A stretch of 32,194 nucleotides of DNA from CAYGHG01 sp964349515 (GTDB lineage Bacteria; Oederibacteriota; PGYV01; CAYGHG01). Position numbers and translations under genes: made by a program. Within the stretch, counting starts at the first letter, position 1; each line of letters opens with the position of its first letter. The notes under the pieces were generated by a model. The model saw nothing but the letters and a program-made list of their open reading frames with translations, searched no databases and was not told the DNA's origin. The stretch spans positions 1-32,194 of the forward strand of contig CAYGHG010000019.1 of NCBI GenBank assembly GCA_964349515.1, given 5' to 3'. Below, in pieces: positions 1 through 6,290 of the stretch.

Positions 1-4
1 TTTT

Positions 5-48
5 ATAGGACATTTCTACTTTGCCAATATAGGACATTATCACTTTGC
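5..48. repeat. Pair of 20-bp direct repeats, possible insertion-sequence end
   Basis: Two copies of the pattern ATAGGACATT-NNN-ACTTTGC lie at 5-24 and 29-48, a period of 24 bp. An inverted copy of the distal part (GCAAAGT) sits at 70-76. Closely spaced repeated motifs of this look are typical of the subterminal transposase-binding sites of some insertion sequences (IS21-like or IS481-like ends come to mind). No transposase is visible in the window, so the rest of any element would lie left of base 1. The identification as an IS end is inference. Confidence 0.35.
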
Positions 49-336
49 GGTTACATAGTTTTATAAAGTGCAAAGTTTTGTTAAGTAGCTGACAGTACAA
101 ATTGTGGTGAAACGAGGTTGCATTTCATTGCAAGATAGCTGAAAACAGAAAATAATTCTATCGAAGCTTGTTTGATTAAACTAACACATTAACAAAGCTA
201 AAAAGCGCCCAAAAAACCTGAAAAACTCCTTGTTTTAAAGGAAAAAAAGACAGGCATACCACAACATATAGTTGAAATAGAGAAGCCTGAACTGCATAAA
301 ATACCATATATACGGTATTACAAAGGGAAAAAAATC

Positions 337-365
337 TTGACATCAGCGGATGTGTCCCATATATT
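337..365 (+). promoter_or_regulatory. Promoter P1 upstream of nrdD
   Basis: TTGACA at 337-342 and TATATT at 360-365 are separated by 17 bp, close to the sigma70 consensus. The -10 hexamer overlaps the first NrdR-like box. The sequence around the -35 is repeated at promoter P2, 70 bp downstream. Confidence 0.6.
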
Positions 366-369
366 GTGT
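354..369. promoter_or_regulatory. NrdR-like box 1
   Basis: The 16-mer GTCCCATATATTGTGT matches all strongly conserved positions of the NrdR consensus (acaCwAtATaTwGtgt) except the w after the first C, and has a perfect right half. It overlaps the -10 of promoter P1. The second box begins exactly 32 bp downstream, about three helical turns, which is the usual arrangement of paired NrdR boxes. NrdR represses ribonucleotide reductase genes in most bacteria. The site call is inference from sequence; no nrdR gene is in the window. Confidence 0.55.
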
Positions 370-385
370 ATCAAGGATAAGGGAA

Positions 386-401
386 ATCCAATATATAGAA
401 A
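386..401. promoter_or_regulatory. NrdR-like box 2
   Basis: The 16-mer ATCCAATATATAGAAA contains the full core C-w-A-t-A-T-a-T-w-G of the NrdR consensus, though its right flank is degenerate. It begins 32 bp after box 1 and ends 5 bp before the -35 of promoter P2. A weaker palindromic site, ATACC...GGTAT at 301-318, has a similar core and may be a third box. Confidence 0.5.
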
Positions 402-406
402 AAATC

Positions 407-434
407 TTGACATATGCGGGATGTTTTGTATAAT
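407..434 (+). promoter_or_regulatory. Promoter P2 of nrdD, consensus hexamers
   Basis: TTGACA at 407-412 and TATAAT at 429-434 are both perfect consensus hexamers, with a 16-bp spacer. Transcription is expected near 441, giving a leader of about 33 nt to the ATG at 474. The promoter covers the upstream ATG at 421 and the possible start at 414, which argues that neither is used for translation. Confidence 0.75.
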
Positions 435-473
435 AGGCGCCGTTTTAATAAAAGAGAGAAAAGGGGTGTTTTA

Positions 474-2516
474 ATGAGTAAGATTCAGTATGTAATCAAA
501 AGAACCGGTGAAGTGGCTCCGTTTGACTCAGTTAAGATTACCGAAGCAATCTTCAAGGCTTTCAAGGCAAACAATAACTACGAGCGGGAAAAGGCTGAAA
601 AGATATGCGAGCAGGTAATATCGATTGTCAATGTGGTTTACAAGGACGGCAAAACCCCCACGGTTGAAAACATTCAGGACCTCGTTGAGACCACCCTTCT
701 TAACAACGGTTTTACAACAATAGCGAAATCATACATACTCTACAGGGACCAGCGCGCAAAAGTAAGGGATGTAAAAAACATACTAAAAGACTCCACCACC
801 ATGGTGGACGACTATTTGAGAAAGCTCGACTGGAGAATAAAAGAAAACTCAAATATGAGCTACTCCCTCCAGGGTTTAAACAACCACGTATCCTCCATCG
901 TGACTTCAACTTACTGGCTTAATAAAATTTACACGCCTGAAATCAAACAGGCGCATAATGGCGGGGATTTTCACCTGCACGACCTCGGGCTGCTCTCTGT
1001 TTACTGCTGCGGCTGGGATTTAAAGGATCTGCTCTACAGGGGCTTCGGCGGGGTTGAGGGCAAGATTGAATCAGCGCCCCCCACTCACTTTGAATCCGCT
1101 CTCGGCCAGGTGGTAAACTTTTTCTACACGCTGCAGGGAGAGGCCGCCGGCGCCCAGGCATTTGCAAACTTTGACACACTGCTCGCGCCTTTTATCCGCT
1201 ACAACGAGCTTTCATATGATGAGGTAAAAAGAGCGGTACGCCGCTTCCTCTTTAACATGAACATACCCACCAGGGTGGGTTTCCAGACCCCCTTTACCAA
1301 CATTACAATGGACCTTGTCGTGCCCGACAATATGAAAGGCGAGGCTGTGGTAATAGGCGGCGAAATACAGAACTCCACATACGGCGATTACCAGGAAGAA
1401 GTGTATACGCTGAACAGGGCTTTTGCCGAGGTAATGCTTGAGGGTGACTCAAAGGGCAGGATATTCACATTCCCGATCCCGACATATAATATCACAAAAA
1501 ATTTTGACTGGGATAACCCGGAGCTGGACCCTGTCTGGGAGATGACCGCCAAGTACGGCATACCCTATTTTGCAAATTTTGTAAACTCAGACATGAGCCC
1601 TGACGACGCGCGCTCCATGTGCTGCCGCCTGAGGCTTGACAACAGGGAACTGCGCAAGAGGGGCGGAGGGCTTTTCGGCTCAAACCCTCTGACAGGCTCA
1701 ATAGGCGTGGTAACAATCAATATGCCGAGGCTGGGTTTCAGATTTAAAGGAGATATGGACGGCTTGAAGCGCGAGCTCATATATCTTATGGATATGGCAA
1801 AAGAAAGCCTGGAGATCAAGCGCAAGATGCTTGAGAAACTTACCGAACAGGGGCTCTATCCATACTCAAGGCACTACCTCGACGGCATAAAGAGCCGCAC
1901 CGGAAAATACTGGACAAACCATTTCTCCACTATCGGGCTGATAGGGATGAATGAAATGGCGCTTAACTTCATAGACAAGGATATCACCACCGAAGAGGGG
2001 CGGCAGATGTCAATAGAAATGCTGGAGTTTATGCGGGACAGGCTGTTTGAATACCAGAAAGAAACAGGCAACTTTTACAATCTGGAAGCGACCCCGGGTG
2101 AAGGCACCTCATACAGGCTGGCGAAAATTGACAGGGAAAAATATCCCGAAATACGCCTGATGGGGGCAAAGGAGCCTTACTATACAAACTCCTCGCAGCT
2201 GCCCGTATATTACACAAAGGATATTTTCAAGGCTTTAGAGCATCAGGATGAGCTGCAGACCAGATATACGGGAGGCACGGTCTTCCACATATTCTTAGGA
2301 GAGAGGCTGAATACCATAGAATCCACAAAGGCGCTTGTAAGAAAAGTGGCGGAGCGTTTCCACCTTCCTTATTACAGCCTGACCCCGACTTTCAGCGTGT
2401 GCCCCGTGCACGGGTACTTAAACGGAGAGCACAACGACTGCCCCGTATGCAAGAGCGAGGAATCAAAGATGATAGTGGCGCAGATAGAAGAGTTAAAGGC
2501 GCAGATAACCGTATAA
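474..2516 (+). CDS. nrdD: Anaerobic (class III) ribonucleoside-triphosphate reductase large chain, lacking the glycyl-radical tail
   Basis: Reduces ribonucleoside triphosphates to deoxyribonucleotides without oxygen, supplying DNA precursors in the cytoplasm. I start it at 474, where AAGGGGTG precedes the ATG; an upstream start at 414 lies inside the promoter. The product is 680 residues. It begins with an ATP-cone domain (about 1-95, opening with the RTGEVAPFDSVKI pattern), which acts as allosteric activity control. The NrdD barrel follows, with cysteine pairs at 181-182 (YCCGWDL) and 383-384 (MCCRLRL). The C-terminal metal site is CPVHGYL...CPVC (C643, H646, C656, C659). The chain then ends with a short helix (MIVAQIEELKAQ). 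The expected continuation with the glycyl-radical motif RxxGY is missing and is encoded by the next gene. It is probably co-transcribed with that gene and the activase. Confidence 0.95.
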   Translation: MSKIQYVIKRTGEVAPFDSVKITEAIFKAFKANNNYEREKAEKICEQVISIVNVVYKDGKTPTVENIQDLVETTLLNNGFTTIAKSYILYRDQRAKVRDVKNILKDSTTMVDDYLRKLDWRIKENSNMSYSLQGLNNHVSSIVTSTYWLNKIYTPEIKQAHNGGDFHLHDLGLLSVYCCGWDLKDLLYRGFGGVEGKIESAPPTHFESALGQVVNFFYTLQGEAAGAQAFANFDTLLAPFIRYNELSYDEVKRAVRRFLFNMNIPTRVGFQTPFTNITMDLVVPDNMKGEAVVIGGEIQNSTYGDYQEEVYTLNRAFAEVMLEGDSKGRIFTFPIPTYNITKNFDWDNPELDPVWEMTAKYGIPYFANFVNSDMSPDDARSMCCRLRLDNRELRKRGGGLFGSNPLTGSIGVVTINMPRLGFRFKGDMDGLKRELIYLMDMAKESLEIKRKMLEKLTEQGLYPYSRHYLDGIKSRTGKYWTNHFSTIGLIGMNEMALNFIDKDITTEEGRQMSIEMLEFMRDRLFEYQKETGNFYNLEATPGEGTSYRLAKIDREKYPEIRLMGAKEPYYTNSSQLPVYYTKDIFKALEHQDELQTRYTGGTVFHIFLGERLNTIESTKALVRKVAERFHLPYYSLTPTFSVCPVHGYLNGEHNDCPVCKSEESKMIVAQIEELKAQITV

Positions 2517-2556
2517 AAAGAGAAGTTAAATAATATATCAAGGCGAGGAGGCTTTC

Positions 2557-2760
2557 ATGTCAAACAGGGAAATACTGGCAAAGATTGAGGAACTTGAGAA
2601 TTCACTGCTAAATGTGCGCGGTACAGAGTGTGAGGTTTACAGCAGGATAGTCGGATATTTCAGGCCGGTCAAACAGTGGAACAACGGAAAACAGGAAGAG
2701 TATGCTGACAGGGAAGAATATGCATTCTCCCACAGCGCGGCTGAAGAAAAAGTACAGTAA
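2557..2760 (+). CDS. Separate glycyl-radical subunit of anaerobic ribonucleotide reductase
   Basis: A 67-residue protein matching the extreme C-terminal tail of NrdD. The core CEVYSRIVGYFRPVKQW carries the radical glycine (G33) in the RxxGY context, followed by the NxGKQEEYxxR pattern normally found at the end of full-length NrdD. It has its own strong ribosome binding site (GAGGAGG at 2545-2551, 5 bp from ATG). It is also in a different frame from the large chain, so this is a real gene break, not a single stop mutation. The N-terminal 20 residues form a charged helix (EILAKIEELENSLL) resembling the last helix of the large chain. By inference it docks onto NrdD and carries the radical installed by the activase encoded next. 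A second possibility is a spare-part role, like GrcA/YfiD for pyruvate formate-lyase, but the large chain here has no radical glycine of its own. Confidence 0.85.
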   Translation: MSNREILAKIEELENSLLNVRGTECEVYSRIVGYFRPVKQWNNGKQEEYADREEYAFSHSAAEEKVQ

Positions 2761-2770
2761 TTCATAAAAG

Positions 2771-3487
2771 ATGATAATAAGCGGTTTCACAGGGGTGTCG
2801 CTCCTTGACTACCCCGGCAAAGTATCTTCAATAGTTTACACATCCCCGTGTAATTTCAGATGCCCTTTCTGCCACAATCCCGCTCTGGTAAAAAACACAT
2901 CCCCGGAGATTGACCCTGCGGATGTTATGAGGGAGCTCTCCGAACGAAAAGGGTTCGTGGAAGCCGTAACCATAACAGGCGGCGAGCCGCTCATGCATAA
3001 GGGCCTGCCGGATTTTTTGAGAGCGGTTAAAAAAGAGGGGCTGCTGGTAAAGATAGACACAAACGGCGCCTACCCTGAAATGCTGGAAACAATTCTGGAT
3101 GAAAAACTGGTTGATTTTACCGCTATGGACATAAAATCCTCCCCTGAAAAATATTCATCAGCCTGCGGGGTCGAGGGTGCGGATATTGAAAAAATCAGGC
3201 GCTCAATAAAGGCCCTGCTTTCGTCAAAGACAAACAGCTGCTTTAGGACGACCGCCGCGCCGGGGCTGGTGGAGCCCGAGGACATGAGGGAAATAGGAAA
3301 AATGATAGAGGGCGCGGAGTATTATATCCTCCAGCAGTTTTCAAATGAAAACACCCTGTCCGAGAAATTTAAAAACATAAAACCCTACCCATACACTATG
3401 CTTCTTTCCATGGCTGAAACCGTCAGGCCCTATGTTAAAAGGGCGGAAATACACAACATAGCCGGCGAACTCACGGGAAGGCCTTAG
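2771..3487 (+). CDS. nrdG: Radical-SAM activase of anaerobic ribonucleotide reductase (NrdG-like)
   Basis: Generates the glycyl radical by reductive cleavage of S-adenosylmethionine at a [4Fe-4S] cluster. The cluster motif CNFRCPFC (CxxxCxxC) lies near residues 27-34, followed by a GGEP motif (TITGGEPLM) typical of SAM binding in this superfamily. At 238 residues with the opening GFTGVSLLDYPGK it fits the longer NrdG-like subfamily found beside NrdD in many anaerobes, rather than the ~155-residue enterobacterial NrdG. It starts 10 bp after the small radical subunit, with no clear Shine-Dalgarno sequence, which suggests translational coupling. Its substrate is presumably the glycine of the neighbouring 67-residue protein. 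Confidence 0.92.
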   Translation: MIISGFTGVSLLDYPGKVSSIVYTSPCNFRCPFCHNPALVKNTSPEIDPADVMRELSERKGFVEAVTITGGEPLMHKGLPDFLRAVKKEGLLVKIDTNGAYPEMLETILDEKLVDFTAMDIKSSPEKYSSACGVEGADIEKIRRSIKALLSSKTNSCFRTTAAPGLVEPEDMREIGKMIEGAEYYILQQFSNENTLSEKFKNIKPYPYTMLLSMAETVRPYVKRAEIHNIAGELTGRP

Positions 3488-3520
3488 CTTTTCCCTTCGG
3501 AATTTGGATTTAATTTTCAA

Positions 3521-3548
3521 TTGTTAAATAATATGTATATGATATAAT
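3521..3548 (+). promoter_or_regulatory. Promoter of metK-ahcY
   Basis: TTGTTA at 3521-3526 and TATAAT at 3543-3548 are 16 bp apart. The start is expected near 3555, giving a leader of about 32 nt with AAGGAGG at 3574-3580. That leader is too short for a SAM riboswitch. Confidence 0.6.
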
Positions 3549-3586
3549 TTCAATCATTTAAAAAACACTTTTTAAGGAGGAAATAA

Positions 3587-4753
3587 ATGGAGATTAAAGA
3601 AGGGCTTTTTACTTCAGAGTCGGTTACCTGCGGGCATCCCGACAAGGCCGCGGACGCTGTTTCAGACGCGGTGCTTGACGCCTGTTTTGCGCAGGACCCG
3701 ATGTCGCGCGTGGCGTGCGAAACGCTTCTCTCAAAAAATCTCGTGGTTTTAGCGGGCGAGATAACCACCAAGGCAAAGGTGGATTTTGAAAAAGTGGCCA
3801 GGCGGACTTTAAAGGAAATAGGCTACACAAGCGCGGCAACAGGGCTTGACTCGGCAAACTGCAAGGTTTTAATTTCCATAAGCAAACAGTCCCCTGACAT
3901 AGCCATGGGTGTTGATGAAAAAGCAGGCAAGGAGCAGGGAGCAGGAGACCAGGGAATGATGTTTGGGTACGCAACAAATGAGACAAAAGAACTGATGCCG
4001 CTTCCTATAGTGCTCTCGCACAAACTGGTAAAAAAACTGGAAGACCTGCGCAAGGACGGAACGCTGAAATATCTAAGGCCGGACGGAAAATCGCAGGTGT
4101 CTGTTTCTTACAAAAATGGAAAGCCGGTCGGCATAACCGCAATAGTCGTTTCCACACAGCACGAACCAAACGTCACGCTTGAGCAGATAAGAAAAGACGT
4201 AATAGCAAAAATCATAAACCCCATAATACCGAAAAAACTGATAAAAAAAGATACAAAGATATTCGTTAATCCTACCGGAAATTTTGTAGTAGGCGGGCCC
4301 GAAGGGGACGCAGGCGTGACGGGAAGAAAAATAATAGTTGATACATACGGCGGAATGGGGCGCCACGGCGGCGGCGCGTTCTCGGGAAAAGACCCGTCGA
4401 AAGTTGACCGCTCCGCGGCCTATATGGCGCGCTACGTGGCAAAAAACGTTGTGGCGGCCGGGCTTGCAAAAAAGTGCGAAGTCCAGCTCTCTTACGCTAT
4501 AGGCGTGGCAGAGCCGACGTCGGTTATGGTTAACACATTCGGCACGTCAACGGTAAGTGAAAAGAAAATATCCGACGCCATAGTAAAGGTATTTAACCTG
4601 AAACCCAGGGGCATTATTGAAACACTGAACCTGCGCAGGCCCATATACAAGGAAACATCCGCATACGGCCATTTCGGCAGGTCGAACTTTACCTGGGAAA
4701 AAACAGACAAGGCAGCTGCTCTGAAAAGAGCCGTCAAAGGGGGAAAGAAATGA
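3587..4753 (+). CDS. metK: S-adenosylmethionine synthetase
   Basis: Makes S-adenosylmethionine from methionine and ATP. The 388-residue length is standard. Visible signatures are GHPDKAADAVSDAVLD near the N-terminus, the GAGDQGMMFGYA loop (around residue 125), GPEGDAGVTGRKI, and the phosphate-binding GGGAFSGKDPSKVDRSAAY. AAGGAGG stands 6 bp before the ATG. It overlaps the next gene, ahcY, by 4 bp (ATGA), so the two are translationally coupled. Lying directly downstream of a SAM-consuming activase, it puts SAM supply beside one of its users. Confidence 0.98.
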   Translation: MEIKEGLFTSESVTCGHPDKAADAVSDAVLDACFAQDPMSRVACETLLSKNLVVLAGEITTKAKVDFEKVARRTLKEIGYTSAATGLDSANCKVLISISKQSPDIAMGVDEKAGKEQGAGDQGMMFGYATNETKELMPLPIVLSHKLVKKLEDLRKDGTLKYLRPDGKSQVSVSYKNGKPVGITAIVVSTQHEPNVTLEQIRKDVIAKIINPIIPKKLIKKDTKIFVNPTGNFVVGGPEGDAGVTGRKIIVDTYGGMGRHGGGAFSGKDPSKVDRSAAYMARYVAKNVVAAGLAKKCEVQLSYAIGVAEPTSVMVNTFGTSTVSEKKISDAIVKVFNLKPRGIIETLNLRRPIYKETSAYGHFGRSNFTWEKTDKAAALKRAVKGGKK

Positions 4754-6009
4754 AGAAATATGACATAAAGGACATAAAACTCGCGCCCGAAGGAAAGCGA
4801 AGAATGGAGTGGGCGGAGCGCAACATGCCGGTTTTAAGGCTGATCAGGGAAGAGTTTAAAAAAGAAAAACCCCTCAAAGGGCAGACCTGCGTGGCGTGCC
4901 TGCACATAACCACCGAGACTGCGAACCTGCTGTGGACGCTGAAAGAAGGGGGCGCGAAAGTTGTGGCCTGCGCTTCAAACCCGCTTTCAACCCAGGATGA
5001 AGTGGCGGCAACGCTTGTCAAGGATTTCGGAATTCCGGTTTACGCAATAAAAGGAGAGTCGAACAAGGTTTATTATTCCCACATTCTCTCGGCGCTTGAG
5101 TATGAGCCTACTCTTACGATGGATGACGGAGCTGATACTGTGTCGGTAATTCATAAGACACACAGACACCTGCTCAAAAACATCATAGGCGGCACGGAAG
5201 AAACGACCACAGGCGTGATACGCTTAAAAGCCATGGAAAAAGACGGAGTGCTGGAATACCCCATAATGGCCGTTAACGAAGCCATGACAAAGCACTTTTT
5301 TGACAACCGCTACGGCACAGGGCAGTCAACACTTGACGGCGTGATACGCGCGACAAACATACTGCTCGCCGGCTCTACGCTTGTGGTCGCAGGCTACGGC
5401 TGGTGCGGCAAAGGGCTTGCGCTGCGCGGCGCGGGAGCGGGCGCAAACGTGATAGTGACGGAAGTGGACCCTATAAAAGCTCTGGAAGCAAAGATGGACG
5501 GCTACAGGGTGATGCCGATGATTGATGCCGCCGCTGTAGGCGACGTTTTCATCACGGTAACAGGCGATATAAACGTAATCAGAAAAGAACACTTTATGAA
5601 GATGAAAGACAACGCGATAGTAGCCAACTCCGGGCACTTTAACGTGGAGATTGACCTGCCCGCGCTTGAAAAAATAGCGGTATCCAAAAAAGAGGTAAGA
5701 AACCTCGTTGTGGAGTACAAACTCAAATCAGGCAAGAGGGTGATTGTACTGGCCGACGGCCGCCTTGTAAACCTCGCGACCGCAGAGGGGCACCCTGCGA
5801 TGGTTATGGATATGAGTTTTGCAAACCAGGCCAAAGGCGCCGAATACATGGTAAAGAACCACGCAAGGCTGGAAAAAAAGGTATACGATGTGCCGCTTGA
5901 CATAGACCGCAAAATTGCCGAGATAAAACTCAAATCAATGGGAGTAAAGCTCGAAAAACTGACTGCAGAGCAGGTAAAGTATTTAAGCTCGTGGCAGGAA
6001 GGCACGTAG
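4750..6009 (+). CDS. ahcY: Adenosylhomocysteinase
   Basis: Hydrolyses S-adenosylhomocysteine, the inhibitory by-product of methyl transfer, to adenosine and homocysteine using bound NAD. The chain has 419 residues, the shorter form without the ~40-residue insertion of many proteobacterial and eukaryotic enzymes. Signatures seen are NPLSTQDEVAA (substrate site), DDGAD, the NAD-binding Rossmann stretch VVAGYGWCGKG followed by VIVTEVDP, and a C-terminal segment rich in conserved lysine and tyrosine ending in YLSSWQEGT. It forms an operon with metK, sharing an ATGA overlap, and is followed by a strong terminator at 6056-6084. Confidence 0.97.
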   Translation: MKKYDIKDIKLAPEGKRRMEWAERNMPVLRLIREEFKKEKPLKGQTCVACLHITTETANLLWTLKEGGAKVVACASNPLSTQDEVAATLVKDFGIPVYAIKGESNKVYYSHILSALEYEPTLTMDDGADTVSVIHKTHRHLLKNIIGGTEETTTGVIRLKAMEKDGVLEYPIMAVNEAMTKHFFDNRYGTGQSTLDGVIRATNILLAGSTLVVAGYGWCGKGLALRGAGAGANVIVTEVDPIKALEAKMDGYRVMPMIDAAAVGDVFITVTGDINVIRKEHFMKMKDNAIVANSGHFNVEIDLPALEKIAVSKKEVRNLVVEYKLKSGKRVIVLADGRLVNLATAEGHPAMVMDMSFANQAKGAEYMVKNHARLEKKVYDVPLDIDRKIAEIKLKSMGVKLEKLTAEQVKYLSSWQEGT

Positions 6010-6050
6010 CCCGCAGGGTTACGAGATAGAACGCGAACAATAGAAAAGAA

Positions 6051-6084
6051 AAAAAGGCGGGCTTAAAAAGCCCGCCTTTTTTTT
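6051..6084 (+). terminator. Intrinsic terminator after ahcY
   Basis: GGCGGGCTT (6056-6064), loop AAA, AAGCCCGCC (6068-6076), then eight T. The A-run before the stem also lets it work on the minus strand. An outer 10-bp inverted repeat, GAACAATAGA (6035-6044) with TCTATTGTTC (6096-6105), encloses it. Confidence 0.9.
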
Positions 6085-6118
6085 ATTGCTCCCGCTCTAT
6101 TGTTCTCACTTCTCCAAT

Positions 6119-6151
6119 AAAAAAAGCCCCGCTAAATGCGGGGCTTTTTTT
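6119..6151. terminator. Bidirectional terminator, serving tRNA-Cys on the minus strand
   Basis: GCCCCGC (6126-6132), loop TAAAT, GCGGGGC (6138-6144), flanked by A7 on the left and T7 on the right. On the minus strand it follows the tRNA 3' CCA by two bases. Confidence 0.85.
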
Positions 6152-6153
6152 AT

Positions 6154-6228
6154 TGGAGGTGGCGATCGGAATTGAACCGATGAATAAGGGTTTTGCAGAC
6201 CCGTGCCTTACCACTTGGCTACGCCACC
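6154..6228 (-). tRNA. tRNA-Cys (GCA)
   Basis: Read on the minus strand, the acceptor stem GGTGGCG pairs perfectly with CGCCACC, followed by discriminator T and an encoded CCA (plus-strand 6154-6156). The D-arm has AGCCAAGTGGTAAGGC. The anticodon loop CTGCAAA holds anticodon GCA (plus-strand 6194-6196), and the T-arm has GGTTCAATTCC. The whole is 75 nt including CCA. Confidence 0.96.
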
Positions 6229-6252
6229 AAAAAAGGCTTAATAGCAGAGGTA

Positions 6253-6281
6253 ATTATATAGGGAAGCTAAAAATATTGCAA
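6253..6281 (-). promoter_or_regulatory. Promoter of tRNA-Cys
   Basis: On the minus strand, TTGCAA (6276-6281), a 17-bp spacer and TATAAT (6253-6258). The start is expected near 6246, leaving an 18-nt 5' leader for RNase P to remove. Confidence 0.7.
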
Positions 6282-6290
6282 GGCTGAAAA

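Larger units (their letters stand above)
202..473 (+). other. Start-less open frame in the nrdD leader, possible gene relic
   Basis: One frame stays open from just after a TAA at 199-201 to the TAA at 471-473, about 90 codons, although the stretch is AT-rich. The conceptual product is basic and includes segments such as KPELHKIPYIRYYKGKK. It has no ATG in its first three quarters and no ribosome binding site. It also overlaps two good promoters and two NrdR-like boxes. It may be the decayed 3' end of a mobile-element gene, given the IS-like repeats at 5-48, or chance. I do not recognise the peptide. Confidence 0.2.

Noticed and set aside
414..473. Translation start of NrdD at 414
   Set aside because: The codons would lie inside the -35 to -10 region of promoter P2 and have no ribosome binding site; the ATG at 474 has AAGGGGTG and matches the ATP-cone start.
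3488..3586. SAM riboswitch before metK
   Set aside because: The predicted leader is only about 32 nt and lacks the stems of any SAM riboswitch class.
5326..6005. Minus-strand open frames over ahcY
   Set aside because: ahcY is unambiguous on the plus strand, and the opposing frames have no family features.
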